DNA of 64,000 nt from an uncultured Rhodopila sp. (GTDB taxonomy: Bacteria; Pseudomonadota; Alphaproteobacteria; Acetobacterales; Acetobacteraceae), in contig NZ_CAIWTY010000092.1 in assembly GCF_903915725.1 (NCBI RefSeq), forward strand, positions 62,001-126,000, written 5' to 3'. Shown here piece by piece: positions 35,086 through 43,369 of this stretch. The translations under genes were made by a program, and so were the position numbers. Below the pieces are notes generated by a model that saw only the letters and a list, made by a program, of their open reading frames with translations, did not search any database and was not told the DNA's origin. The stretch's first letter is position 1. The number at the start of each line of letters is the position of its first letter.

Positions 35086-36300
35086 TCAATGATGCAGCAG
35101 CACCGGCATATCGGCCGCGGCGAGAACCTCCCGCGTTGCGCCGCCGAGGACGAACTCCGCCAGCCTGCCATGGGAATATGCGCCCATCACCAGCAAATCG
35201 GCGCCCGTCCGGTGCGCCCGGGCGATCAGCGCCTCGCCGACGGGCAGGCCCCCGGCATCGAACCGCTCGACCTCCGCCGCGATCCCTGACTGCCGCAGGA
35301 TGGCGGGGAGGTCGTCCGGCTCCGTCTCGCCGCCGCCGGTCTCGATCAGCACGCTGACCCGTTCGGCCTGCGCCAGCAGGGGAAGCGCCGCCTCGACCGC
35401 CCGGTTGGCGGCAGCGCAGGGTTTCCAGGCGATGGCAACCCTGCGCCCGAGCGAAGCCGGGACCGCGGCGGGCACCAGTAACGTCGTCAACCGGGACACA
35501 AACAGTGCGGTGTGGATGGCGTGCTGCGCCTCGGCCCGATGTCGCTCCGCCCCCTGCCCAATAACAACGAGATCAGCCTTGCCGGCTTCCGCGGCAATCA
35601 CCTGCGCGGTCTCGCCGGTGAGCTCCCGCCACTCACGCACGCCGCCGTCCGAACGCCAGGCGTCGAACAGGCCCCGCAGCTCCGCCGACAACCGCCCGGC
35701 CTCCCCGTCGATCTCCTGCCGGCGCGTCTCGGTCATGATCTCCTCCGTCGGCATAAAGCCTTCCAGGGCATCGTGGCGCACGTGCAGGACCTCGATCCGG
35801 GCGTTGCCCAGCCGCCCGGCCAGCAGCGCCGCGGCGGCCAGAACCGGGCGCGCGGTATCCGCCCGGTCGAGGATGGCCAGGATCGAATGGGAGTTGGCGG
35901 AGGCCTCCGTTTGCAGCAAGCCAACCCAACCCGCGGCGAGGTGGCCGAGCGTCACCGACAGCAGGCAGAGGGTCACCGACAGCACCACATTGCCCATCGC
36001 CGGCAGCCAACTGCCGTCGCGCGCCAGCGACAGCGTCTGAAGGCTGAACGACGAGAACGTGGTGAAGCCGCCGCAAATGCCGACCATGACGAAGATGCGG
36101 AGGTTCGGGTGGGCCGGGAGAGGGCCTTCCGGTGCCGTCAAAGCGCCGAAGCAGCCGATGATGAAACTGCCGATGACGTTGATGGCGATGGTGCCCCAGG
36201 GGAAGCTGTCACCCCAGAGCCGGCTGGCCAGCAGCCCGAACCCGTAGCGGCCGACGCCGCCGAGCGCGCTGCCGAGCGCCACGCAAAGATAGGCGATCAC
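35086..36300 (-). CDS. FluC/CrcB fluoride channel fused to a tandem universal-stress protein
   Basis: 404 residues. Residues 1-128 are a complete FluC subunit of four helices: GRYGFG near 17, GTIAINVIGSFIIG (about 36-49, with the pore Asn) and GICGGFTTFSSFS (about 73-85, with the Phe-box). Residues about 138-404 are two UspA-like domains, the last ending DLLVMGAYSHGRLAEFVLGG, the ATP-binding G-x9-G(S/T)-type loop. FluC alone is about 125 residues, so this is a genuine fusion on the inner-membrane face. GTG start coupled to a 21-codon ORF; a fluoride riboswitch lies upstream. Confidence 0.92.
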   Translation of the reverse strand: MIAYLCVALGSALGGVGRYGFGLLASRLWGDSFPWGTIAINVIGSFIIGCFGALTAPEGPLPAHPNLRIFVMVGICGGFTTFSSFSLQTLSLARDGSWLPAMGNVVLSVTLCLLSVTLGHLAAGWVGLLQTEASANSHSILAILDRADTARPVLAAAALLAGRLGNARIEVLHVRHDALEGFMPTEEIMTETRRQEIDGEAGRLSAELRGLFDAWRSDGGVREWRELTGETAQVIAAEAGKADLVVIGQGAERHRAEAQHAIHTALFVSRLTTLLVPAAVPASLGRRVAIAWKPCAAANRAVEAALPLLAQAERVSVLIETGGGETEPDDLPAILRQSGIAAEVERFDAGGLPVGEALIARAHRTGADLLVMGAYSHGRLAEFVLGGATREVLAAADMPVLLHH

Positions 36301-36362
36301 GCCAGACCACTCCGGCGGCCGGGTGCGGGGATCGGTATTGTGTCTGTCCGGCCGGTGTCCAT
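36297..36362 (-). CDS. Short upstream ORF coupled to the FluC-Usp gene
   Basis: 21 codons (MDTGRTDTIPIPAPGRRSGL, then Ala) with an AAGGAG site 5 bp before ATG 36362. The TGA overlaps the GTG of fluC-usp (GTGA), while that GTG has no ribosome site of its own. It looks like a coupling ORF that loads ribosomes for the transporter rather than a functional peptide. Confidence 0.5.
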   Translation of the reverse strand: MDTGRTDTIPIPAPGRRSGLA

Positions 36363-36424
36363 ACCGTCTCCTTCGCTCACCCTATGCGGCGCGCGAAAGA
36401 GCACGGCCTCGCTGTCGACTTCGG

Positions 36425-36502
36425 ACAGAGTCCTACCGCGGCATCTCTCGCACGGTAGGAGTCATCAGCCCTTGCGGGCGGTTCAGGGGGGACTCCATCC
36501 CC
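36425..36502 (-). ncRNA. Fluoride riboswitch (crcB motif)
   Basis: Minus-strand RNA: GGGGATGGAGTCCCCC, CTGAACCGCCC, GCAA, GGGCTGATGACTCCTACCG in order. This is the crcB-motif consensus: GATGG and the TGATG...CTCCTACC blocks plus AACCGCC. The 3' CTCCTACCG pairs with CGGTAGGA 14 nt later, giving an expression-platform hairpin without a T-run. It lies about 60 nt upstream of the short ORF and 125 nt upstream of the fluC-usp start, so fluoride should switch on this operon. Confidence 0.88.
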
Positions 36503-36578
36503 AGCGCGATATATTGATAGTCATAGGCAGCGCGTTGGGCAAGCGGCAGGCGAGGCCGTGACGATTACGCCAACGGCT

Positions 36579-36800
36579 TTAGTCGGCCTTCGCGGACGGC
36601 GCGGCGGAAGCACTGCGCGGGCCGATCGTTGCGGGCGCCTGTGCCGACGGCACGTGCTTCGCCGCCAGGGCCTGTGCTCGCTGGTTCGCGGCCCAGCCCG
36701 AACCATAGACCGGAGCCTGAGCGCCCGCGGTGCCCTGCGCGAAAGCGGCTCCCGCACCCAGGGTCAAAGTGGCAACCGCGGCGAGGATCATGACTTTCAT
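36579..36800 (-). CDS. Small exported Ala-rich protein
   Basis: 73 residues. Signal peptide MKVMILAAVATLTLGAGAAF, cut after AFA-Q, then a Gln/Ala/Pro-rich mature part of about 50 residues (VYGSGWAANQRAQALAAKH). No family recognised. The ATG at 36800 has GGAGAACTGCC before it; the longer frame is not needed. Confidence 0.55.
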   Translation of the reverse strand: MKVMILAAVATLTLGAGAAFAQGTAGAQAPVYGSGWAANQRAQALAAKHVPSAQAPATIGPRSASAAPSAKAD

Positions 36801-37062
36801 GGCAGTTCTCCATCGGCCGGGGGACATCTCCGGCAGTCCGAAACATTACATGGGTCCATACACGACGTGGGACTATGTGTATTTTCCGCATTGGATATAT
36901 GCGCCATGCGGTGAAAGCGCTTCAGCAACAAGCTGGCGGCCGGACGCCCTGAGAACCGCCTCCATCTGCGATCCGCATCGCCAAGTATGTCTATATAACG
37001 CAACAGGATACGGGTTAATCCGGCGATGAGAGTTCTTACGCGGATTGAAGAACTTCCGCTTA

Positions 37063-37542
37063 TCAGCCTGCGTCCTGCCGCCGGACCCGCACCGGATTGA
37101 CCGGCCGCATCGTCATCACGACCTCATTGTTCTGGTTCAAAACCTCCAGGAACGAATGGATCAATCCCCGGTCCGGTTTAGAGCGAGAACGGCGCGCCTC
37201 GGTCACCGTGGCCCGCAGCGTCAGCGTGTCGCCGGGACGCACCGGCAGGATCCAGCGCAGCTCATCGATACCCGGAGACGGCAGCCCGTTATGCGGCAGG
37301 AAGTTGTCCACCACGAGGCGCATGATCAGCGCGACGGTATGCCACCCGCTGGCGATGACGCCTCCGAAAGGTCCCTCGGCGGCGAGGACCCGGTCCACAT
37401 GCATGGCCTGCGGGTCGTAAGCCTCCGCGAAGCGAATGATCTCGTCCTCGGTCACCCTGGTCGAGCCGCACACATATGTCGCGCCGACGGTGAAATCCTC
37501 GAAACACCGCTCGGTTGGGAGGGTGGAAAATGCGTCCGCCAT
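37063..37542 (-). CDS. MaoC-family dehydratase (hot-dog fold)
   Basis: 159 residues. RVTEDEIIRFAEAYDPQAMHVD carries the catalytic Asp and His of R-specific enoyl-CoA hydratases (the D-x4-H pair) and FGGVIASGWHTVALIMRL follows. RPGDTLTLRATVTEARRS closes the fold. Hydrates an acyl-CoA; substrate unknown. The ATG at 37542 is used (the longer frame starts at a TTG inside the presumed operator). Divergent from the regulator gene. Confidence 0.88.
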   Translation of the reverse strand: MADAFSTLPTERCFEDFTVGATYVCGSTRVTEDEIIRFAEAYDPQAMHVDRVLAAEGPFGGVIASGWHTVALIMRLVVDNFLPHNGLPSPGIDELRWILPVRPGDTLTLRATVTEARRSRSKPDRGLIHSFLEVLNQNNEVVMTMRPVNPVRVRRQDAG

Positions 37543-37577
37543 GAATCCTGCCGCCTGGTTGCCGGTTTCTCGGCTAA

Positions 37578-37595
37578 CATGCGATATAATGCATG
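37578..37595. promoter_or_regulatory. Candidate operator between MaoC and the regulator gene
   Basis: CATGC-N8-GCATG inverted repeat with an AT-rich centre (gatataat) midway between the two divergent starts. It contains the TGCA core reported for BzdR/BoxR-type sites. A tataat inside could be the -10 box of the regulator gene. Confidence 0.45.
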
Positions 37596-37626
37596 ACAAT
37601 CAATGCCCCGAATCGGGTTGGACGCG

Positions 37627-38406
37627 ATGAGTCAGTCCGCCGAGGATCAAGCCTTCTTGCATGCCCTCGGGCAAAGGCTGCGGCTGCTGCGGGCGCGCCG
37701 CGGAATGACCCGGCGCATCCTATCGGTCCAGTCCGGGGTGTCGGAGCGATACATCTCCGCCGTCGAAGCCGGTACCGGCAACGGCTCGATCCTGCTGCTG
37801 CGGGCGCTGGCTGCCGCTCTGCACATCGACCTGCGGGCGTTGCTGGAGGAAGAAACCGAGCAGCCCCGCCCACCGGCCGAACGGGACCCCGGCTATCGCG
37901 GCCGCATTGCCCTGATCGGCCTGCGCGGGGCCGGAAAGTCCACGCTCGGCCGCCTGCTGGCGCCGCGGCTCGGTGTGCCATTCCTCGAACTTGACCGGGA
38001 AATCGAGGCCGAGGCGGGGATGGGCCTGGGCGAGATCATGGAACTGCACGGCCAGGCGGGTTTCCGCCGGCTGGAACGCGGCGTGCTGGAGCGGCTCATC
38101 GGCAGCCATAAGCACGCCGTGCTCGCCGCGGGCGGCGGCATCGTCGCGGAGACCCGGACCTTCGCCCGCCTGCTGGAGGCATGCCTGACCGTCTGGGTGA
38201 AAGCCTCGCCCGAGGAGCACATGCGGCGGGTGATCGAGCAGGGCGACCTGCGGCCGATGCGCGACAACCGCGGCTCGATGGGGGACCTGCGGTCGATCCT
38301 GGCCAGCCGGGAGGCGCTTTACGCCTTGGCCGACATTCAACTGGAGACGACGCGCCGGGACGTGCCGGCGGCGCTGGCGGAACTGGTCTCGGCTGTCGGC
38401 GGCTGA
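37627..38406 (+). CDS. BoxR/BzdR-type regulator: XRE helix-turn-helix fused to a shikimate-kinase-like domain
   Basis: 259 residues. N-terminal XRE domain (about 10-75: LGQRLRLLRARRGMTRRILS, then SERYISAVEAG) and a C-terminal shikimate-kinase-like domain (about 95-255) with Walker A LIGLRGAGKSTLGRLLA and the LAAGGGIV loop. This layout defines BzdR/BoxR, which sense benzoyl-CoA. No benzoate genes are in the window; the divergent MaoC gene is the evident partner. Its 3' end overlaps the GT9 gene by 70 bp, tail to tail. Confidence 0.88.
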   Translation: MSQSAEDQAFLHALGQRLRLLRARRGMTRRILSVQSGVSERYISAVEAGTGNGSILLLRALAAALHIDLRALLEEETEQPRPPAERDPGYRGRIALIGLRGAGKSTLGRLLAPRLGVPFLELDREIEAEAGMGLGEIMELHGQAGFRRLERGVLERLIGSHKHAVLAAGGGIVAETRTFARLLEACLTVWVKASPEEHMRRVIEQGDLRPMRDNRGSMGDLRSILASREALYALADIQLETTRRDVPAALAELVSAVGG

Positions 38407-39263
38407 TCGAGCAGCGCGCGTGCGGCGGCGACGGCCCGGTCCACGCTGATCGCCGGCATCGTGTCCGCCACCACGGCGACGGCCCGGCGCCCCACCGGCC
38501 CATAGGTTGCCGCGTCCGTCGGCCCGAACAGTCCCACCGTCGGCGCGCCGGCGGCGGCGGACAGATGCATCAGGCCGGAATCGTTGCCGATGAACAGGCT
38601 TGCCCGTTCCAGGCAGGCGGCCACCTCCGGCAGGCTGAGGCGGCCCACCAGATCGATCGAGTCCGGCAACGCAGCCATCAACGGCGCTGCCATCGCCCGC
38701 TCGGTTTCCCCCGGGCCGCCGAGCACGACCGCCCGCGTGCCCGGTCCGGCCATGCGATGGAAGAATGCCGCGAACCGCTCCGCCGGCCAGACCTTCGGCA
38801 GCCAGTTTGCCGTCGGCGCCAGGGCGATCACCGGCCCGTCGCCCAATATCTCCCCGACCCGCTGCCGATCGGCTGACGAGGTCCAGACGACGGGGGAGGG
38901 CGGGGTCGAGAGTTTGAGCATCGCCGCAAGCTCCGCGATCTTCGGGCCGGCGGTGCGGCGGAAGATCGCGCGGCGGCGCGTCGGGATCAGCCAGGACAAC
39001 GCCGAACCGCGGATGTCGACGACGAGGTCCCAAAGATGCGGCAGGGTCGCCGCCCATAGCGGCAGCCAGTGCCGGCTGCCGCGCCGCTTGCGCAGCACGA
39101 TGGTCCGCTCGCGGTTGGGCATGCGGGCGAACACGCCTTCGGCGACCGGGCCGCAGACCACGGTGATCCGGGCGTCCGGGTATGTGCGGATCAGGTGGTC
39201 GAGCAGTCCGGTAGACAGCACCGCATCGCCCAGCCGGTTGGAGGTGACGAACAGGATTTTCAT
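38337..39263 (-). CDS. Glycosyltransferase family 9 (heptosyltransferase-like)
   Basis: 308 residues. MKILFVTSNRLGDAVLSTGL opening, APTANWLPKVWPAERFA in the donor domain, FIGNDSGLMHLSAAAG (GNDSG...HL) and GLFGPTDA. Adds a heptose or similar sugar in lipopolysaccharide core assembly at the inner membrane face. The last 24 residues lie in the convergent overlap with the regulator gene. A second GT9 is at 54118-55089. Confidence 0.9.
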   Translation of the reverse strand: MKILFVTSNRLGDAVLSTGLLDHLIRTYPDARITVVCGPVAEGVFARMPNRERTIVLRKRRGSRHWLPLWAATLPHLWDLVVDIRGSALSWLIPTRRRAIFRRTAGPKIAELAAMLKLSTPPSPVVWTSSADRQRVGEILGDGPVIALAPTANWLPKVWPAERFAAFFHRMAGPGTRAVVLGGPGETERAMAAPLMAALPDSIDLVGRLSLPEVAACLERASLFIGNDSGLMHLSAAAGAPTVGLFGPTDAATYGPVGRRAVAVVADTMPAISVDRAVAAARALLDQPPTAETSSASAAGTSRRVVSS

Positions 39264-39546
39264 TCTGCCGCTGCATTAGCAGCATCGGACCGATCCGTTA
39301 ATCACCCGCGCGGTGTCAGGTCCTGAAGCCCTGCCGCGCCAGCAGCTTCCAGGCGTTGTCCTGCTTTCCTCCTGATTCTTATTTGACGGAATTCCGGACG
39401 CCGGCGGATGCTGGAGCCAATGCCGGCTGGCTGAAAAAACACGGGACCGACTGAACGCCGCGGCACGGGACCGGCGCTTGGCCGAATCCCGGCGCCCGTG
39501 CCATCGTTCCCGGTAAGCCACACCCATCGCAGCGGGAGCCACCGGG

Positions 39547-40968
39547 ATGATCACCAAACGCCAACTGCTTGCAGGTGCCGCGCTGGCGGCCTCCGCGGGC
39601 TTGCCGGTTCGTTCCGCCGTCAGCCGCCCCGGCTTGATCGCCGCCAAGGATATCGCGGAGGCCGGCTTGATCTATGGTTTGCCAATCGTGATGAACTACG
39701 CGGTCATGTACGACTTCGCGATCGACAAGAACTCCGGCCAGTACAAGGCGCCGTTTAACGTCCTCAGCAACGAATCCGGCGTCTTTACCTACAAGGACAC
39801 CGCGGTCATCACGCCAAACAGCGACACGCCGTATTCGTTCGTGCTGTTGGACCTGCGCGCCGAACCGCAGGTGATCTCGGTCCCGGCGATCGAGCGGCAG
39901 CGCTATTACTCGGTGCAGTTTTGCGATTCCAACACCTACAATTTCGGCTATATCGGCACCCGCGCCACCGGCACCGAGGCCGGAGACTACCTGGTGGCCG
40001 GTCCGGACTGGAATGGCGCCACGCCTTCGGGCGTCAGGCAGGCCTTCCGCTCCAGCACCCAGTTCGCCTCGGCGATCTTCCGCACCCAGCTTTTCGACCC
40101 TGCGGACATCGACAACGTCAAAAAGGTGCAGGCCGGCTACCGGTCGCAGGCGTTATCGGCCTACCTGAAGCAGCCGGCTCCGCCGCCCGCGCCGGAGCTC
40201 GCGTTTCCGAAGATCACCAAGGATCTCGCGAAGAAGAATTTCTTCGAGTACCTAGACTTTGCACTGCAATACGCGCCCGCCGCGCCGAACGAAACCGAGA
40301 TCCGCGCGCAGCTTGCCAGCATCGGCGTCGGCCCGGGCAAAACGTTCAACTTCAAGGACCTGCCGCTGAAGCAGAAGCTGGAAATCGCCGTCGGCATGAA
40401 GCAGGGGCAGAGGAAGGTAGATGCCGCCGTGGCCAGGGCCGGCACCATGGTGAATGGCTGGAACATCAGCGGACTGTTCGGTGATAGCGCGCATTACAAC
40501 GGCGACTGGCTGTCGCGCGCCGCCGCCGCGCAGGGCGGCATCTACGGCAACAGCCCCGCGGAGGCGATGTATCCGTTCGGCCGCAGCGATGTCACCGGCA
40601 AGGCGCTGGACGGTCGGAACACCTACACCATTACCTTCCCGGCGAATGGGCTTCCGCCGGTCAACGCCTTCTGGTCGGTCACGATGTACGACGGCAAGAC
40701 GCAGTTGCTGGTGAAAAACCCGATCGACCGGTACTTGATCAACTCGCCGATGCTGCCGAACATGAAGCGGAACGCCGACGGCTCGCTGACGCTTTACATC
40801 AGCAACAAGTCTCCAGGCACCAATCGCGAGTCGAACTGGCTGCCGGCGCCGGCCGGCCCGATCTACCTGGTGATGCGGCTGTATTGGCCGAAGGAGAACC
40901 CACCCTCCATCCTGCCGCCCGGCCAAGGCACGTGGCGGCCGCCCGGCGTGGTGCCGGCGGCGCACTGA
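39547..40968 (+). CDS. DUF1254/DUF1214 exported protein
   Basis: 473 residues. N-terminal signal (MITKRQLLAGAALAASAGLP), DUF1254 in the first half (AITPNSDTPYSFVLLDLRAEP-type pattern, split VITPNSDTPYSF) and DUF1214 in the second (NAFWSVTMYDGKTQLLVKNP, RYLINSPM). Periplasmic, function not established. The AGCGGGAG-type site precedes the ATG. Part of a neighbourhood of exported proteins with DUF4239, HAD, DUF992 and arylsulfatase genes on the other strand. Confidence 0.9.
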   Translation: MITKRQLLAGAALAASAGLPVRSAVSRPGLIAAKDIAEAGLIYGLPIVMNYAVMYDFAIDKNSGQYKAPFNVLSNESGVFTYKDTAVITPNSDTPYSFVLLDLRAEPQVISVPAIERQRYYSVQFCDSNTYNFGYIGTRATGTEAGDYLVAGPDWNGATPSGVRQAFRSSTQFASAIFRTQLFDPADIDNVKKVQAGYRSQALSAYLKQPAPPPAPELAFPKITKDLAKKNFFEYLDFALQYAPAAPNETEIRAQLASIGVGPGKTFNFKDLPLKQKLEIAVGMKQGQRKVDAAVARAGTMVNGWNISGLFGDSAHYNGDWLSRAAAAQGGIYGNSPAEAMYPFGRSDVTGKALDGRNTYTITFPANGLPPVNAFWSVTMYDGKTQLLVKNPIDRYLINSPMLPNMKRNADGSLTLYISNKSPGTNRESNWLPAPAGPIYLVMRLYWPKENPPSILPPGQGTWRPPGVVPAAH

Positions 40969-40977
40969 CGCGGAGCG

Positions 40978-41754
40978 CTACCGCGGGATGCCGTTGGCGG
41001 CGTCGATCAGCGGCTGAACCGGCACCTGGATCAGCCCGCGGCTCGGCCGATCGAGATCTGTTACGAGGACGATCAACATTCCGACGGTCGCGGCCATCAC
41101 CAGCGTGGGAAAAAAGCGGCGGGTCCCGGTAATGCCGGCGTTGTAGCCGGCGAACCCCAGGGCCACCAGCCCAACGCCCGCCAGCGTGAACACAACCGCT
41201 GCGGGAATATGGTAGCGCAGAGCGGTCAGCCGCCGCTCGTGGATATTGTTCATTTCGTTCAGCGACGCGACGAAGCGGTAGACCGGCAGCGATTGCGGCT
41301 CCGCCGCGCTGACCGTCACCGCCTGCTGCCAAAGCTTCGTCTGCAGCTCCAATGATCGGCTGATGTCCCGATCCAGCTTATCAGGGTCGAAGGGAATGCC
41401 CAGCCCGGCCCGGACCACCGTATACTCCCGCAGCAGGCCGAGGATCGGCTCGCGGTTCGGCGCCGGCAGCATCAGGGCGAAGTTCGCGGTGCTGCCGATG
41501 GCGTTGGCTTCCTCCAGCACATTGGTGCGGCGCACGTCGTAGCGCGACAGCGCGATGGAGAAGTTGAACGCCAGCAGCAGCGCGAGCAGGCCGAGCGCCG
41601 CCCCGGTCAGCGTGCCGAGATCGGGATGCTCGGGATCGGTTCGGCGTGTCCGCCAGCCGATCTGGTGGCCAAGCTCGGTGGCGGCGGCCATCAGCAGGAT
41701 GACCACGGGGTAGAGGATCCCCATGTCGAGATCATACAGGCTTTCGAGAATCAC
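40978..41754 (-). CDS. DUF4239 (bestrophin-like) membrane protein
   Basis: 258 residues. Two N-terminal helices (LYPVVILLMAAATELGHQI, TGAALGLLALLLAFNFSIAL), the conserved RYDVRRTNVLEEANAIGST stretch, and two C-terminal helices. DUF4239 is distantly related to bestrophin channels; function open. The GTG at 41754 has GGGGGAGG 8 bp before it; the longest frame starts at a TTG and the next ATG (41724) has no ribosome site. Stop faces the DUF1254 stop 9 bp away. Confidence 0.8.
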   Translation of the reverse strand: MILESLYDLDMGILYPVVILLMAAATELGHQIGWRTRRTDPEHPDLGTLTGAALGLLALLLAFNFSIALSRYDVRRTNVLEEANAIGSTANFALMLPAPNREPILGLLREYTVVRAGLGIPFDPDKLDRDISRSLELQTKLWQQAVTVSAAEPQSLPVYRFVASLNEMNNIHERRLTALRYHIPAAVVFTLAGVGLVALGFAGYNAGITGTRRFFPTLVMAATVGMLIVLVTDLDRPSRGLIQVPVQPLIDAANGIPR

Positions 41755-42056
41755 CGAGCTTCCTCCCCCGAATCCGAACCGCAACGAGACTGCGCCGGTT
41801 CAGCGTATTCCGGTAGGGGTGGTTGTTCTCTCGGGTTTTCGCTGGCGAGCCGTCGCGAAACCAACCGCGGGGCGAAATGCTCGGTCAGCACTGGACCGAG
41901 GGCGCCGACTTCCGCGAGGAAGTCGGCGAGGGGATGCTGCGGGCCGAAGAAGCCGAGCACATGCGGTCCGACGATGACGCCGCCGAGCAACAATCCGACG
42001 ACCTCCGGCACGTGGATTCGCCGGCAGAGGGACGGGATGGTCTGTATTGGCCGGTA
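41751..42056 (-). pseudogene. N-terminal fragment of a CPA2/Kef-type cation:proton antiporter
   Basis: Reads PIQTIPSLCRRIHVPEVVG, then LLLGGVIVGPHVLGFF, then HPLADFLAEVGAL, the first helices of CPA2/KefB-type antiporters. After about 50 residues the match stops and a polar tail leads to the stop, so the other ten or so helices are gone. No start of its own: at 42043-42056 it is joined to a lipoprotein N terminus in another frame. Confidence 0.6.
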
Positions 42057-42171
42057 CCAGCGTGAAACCGGGAGCGGCCAAAAGGTCCTCCTTCTGCTGG
42101 ACCTGAGCGGCGCAGGCTGCTACGGCGAAGCTGGTGGCCAGGAGCAGAAATCCTGATCGGATCCGGATCAT
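42043..42171 (-). pseudogene. N-terminal fragment of a small lipoprotein
   Basis: MIRIRSGFLLLATSFAVAAC ends in a lipobox Cys20, followed by AAQVQQKEDLLAAPGFTLVP, the start of a common alphaproteobacterial lipoprotein of about 100 residues. The remaining part (PANTPE..., LPPHKF-type) is missing; after residue 43 the sequence is that of the antiporter fragment. A deletion appears to have fused two gene ends. Confidence 0.5.
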
Positions 42172-42267
42172 TGCTCTTTCCTTGCTCGTGTTTCAATCAG
42201 ATGCCGCAGGCAATGGCATTCCACGGCTGTGTGCAAGGGCATGCATCCTGTACTCGCCCTTCCCGGC

Positions 42268-43314
42268 TTACGTCTCGGTGGCAAAGATCCGCTTCCAGTC
42301 GTTTTTCATGCTGATGACCGGCCAGCCGCTTTTTGTTGCTTCATCGTAGAGCGCCTGCGTGAACGTGCCCACCTTGGTATCCGGCAATCCCTTCGCCGGA
42401 CCGTAGGCGAACTCCCGCTTATCGTCGTCGTGCAGCACCAGCATCGACAGCCGTGCTCCGGGGCCGGCCTTGGTATACTCCAGCATCTGCTGGTCGCCGG
42501 TGGAGTTGCCGAAAGCAGCGGTGGCGCGCTTGCCGATGAAGGTGTCAATGCCGACGGCCTTGCCGCCGTAGTTGTCGTCGAAGAACAGCTTAGGCAGGCG
42601 AAGAAGCTCACCCTTGCCATCCTTGACTTCGTACTTTTCTACCAGGCTGGAGCCGATGACGTTCTGCGTCGGGATGCCATAGACCTTCTGGGAATAGGCC
42701 CGCACGAAGTCCTGGCCGCCGCCGGTGACGATATACGTCGAAAACTGATTGGCGCGCAGATAGTCCAGCACTTCGATCATCGGCTGGTAGACCAACTCGG
42801 TGAACGGGCGCTTGAAGCGCGGATGTTTCGCCGTGGCGATCCACTTGGTGGCGATGTCCAGGAATTGCGCCTGGCTCATGCCGGCATGGGTGACGAACAC
42901 GATCTCCGCCCAGTCGCGCTCGGAGAAATGCGCCAGCGCCGGCAGATCGTTGGCCAGCACGGCCTTGAACGGCTCGTGGGACTTCCATTCCGGATGTTTC
43001 GGCGCCATCTCATGGACGCGTTCCAGGGCGAAAAATGCCTGAGTATAGAGCGGATGCTCGACCCACAGCGTGCCATCCTGGTCGAAGGTGGCGATGCGGT
43101 CTTCCGGCGGCACGAAGTTCGCGCTCGCCCGGTCGGTCGTTGTCTTGACAAAATCGAGGATCGCCTGCTTTGCCGGACCGTCATTCCATGACCGTATAGT
43201 ATCAATTTGCGCGCGCGCCGGTGCGGGGCGCAGCAGGACGGGCAGGGCCGGCATGGCCGCCAGAACCCCCAGCATGAATCGCCGGCTGGCAACGACGGAA
43301 TCGGCAGCAGACAT
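42268..43314 (-). CDS. Exported HAD-family hydrolase
   Basis: 348 residues with an N-terminal signal (VASRRFMLGVLAAMPALPVL, cut near ARA-Q). HAD motif I IATFDQDGTLW, motif II STYIVTGGG, motif III around the Lys of PKLFFDDNYGGKAVGI and motif IV AFGNSTGDQQML. Periplasmic phosphatase by location, substrate unknown. AAGGGGA precedes the ATG. Same strand as the DUF992 and arylsulfatase genes above it. Confidence 0.88.
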   Translation of the reverse strand: MSAADSVVASRRFMLGVLAAMPALPVLLRPAPARAQIDTIRSWNDGPAKQAILDFVKTTTDRASANFVPPEDRIATFDQDGTLWVEHPLYTQAFFALERVHEMAPKHPEWKSHEPFKAVLANDLPALAHFSERDWAEIVFVTHAGMSQAQFLDIATKWIATAKHPRFKRPFTELVYQPMIEVLDYLRANQFSTYIVTGGGQDFVRAYSQKVYGIPTQNVIGSSLVEKYEVKDGKGELLRLPKLFFDDNYGGKAVGIDTFIGKRATAAFGNSTGDQQMLEYTKAGPGARLSMLVLHDDDKREFAYGPAKGLPDTKVGTFTQALYDEATKSGWPVISMKNDWKRIFATET

Positions 43315-43369
43315 GATCGTTCCCCTTTCAGCCGATCGGCGGGCGGCCCTCGCGAGCCGCCCGGGCGAC

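Noticed and set aside
36301-36424. Riboswitch search in the DNA directly before the FluC-Usp GTG
   Set aside because: No crcB consensus in this nearest stretch; the matching aptamer lies further upstream at 36425-36502.
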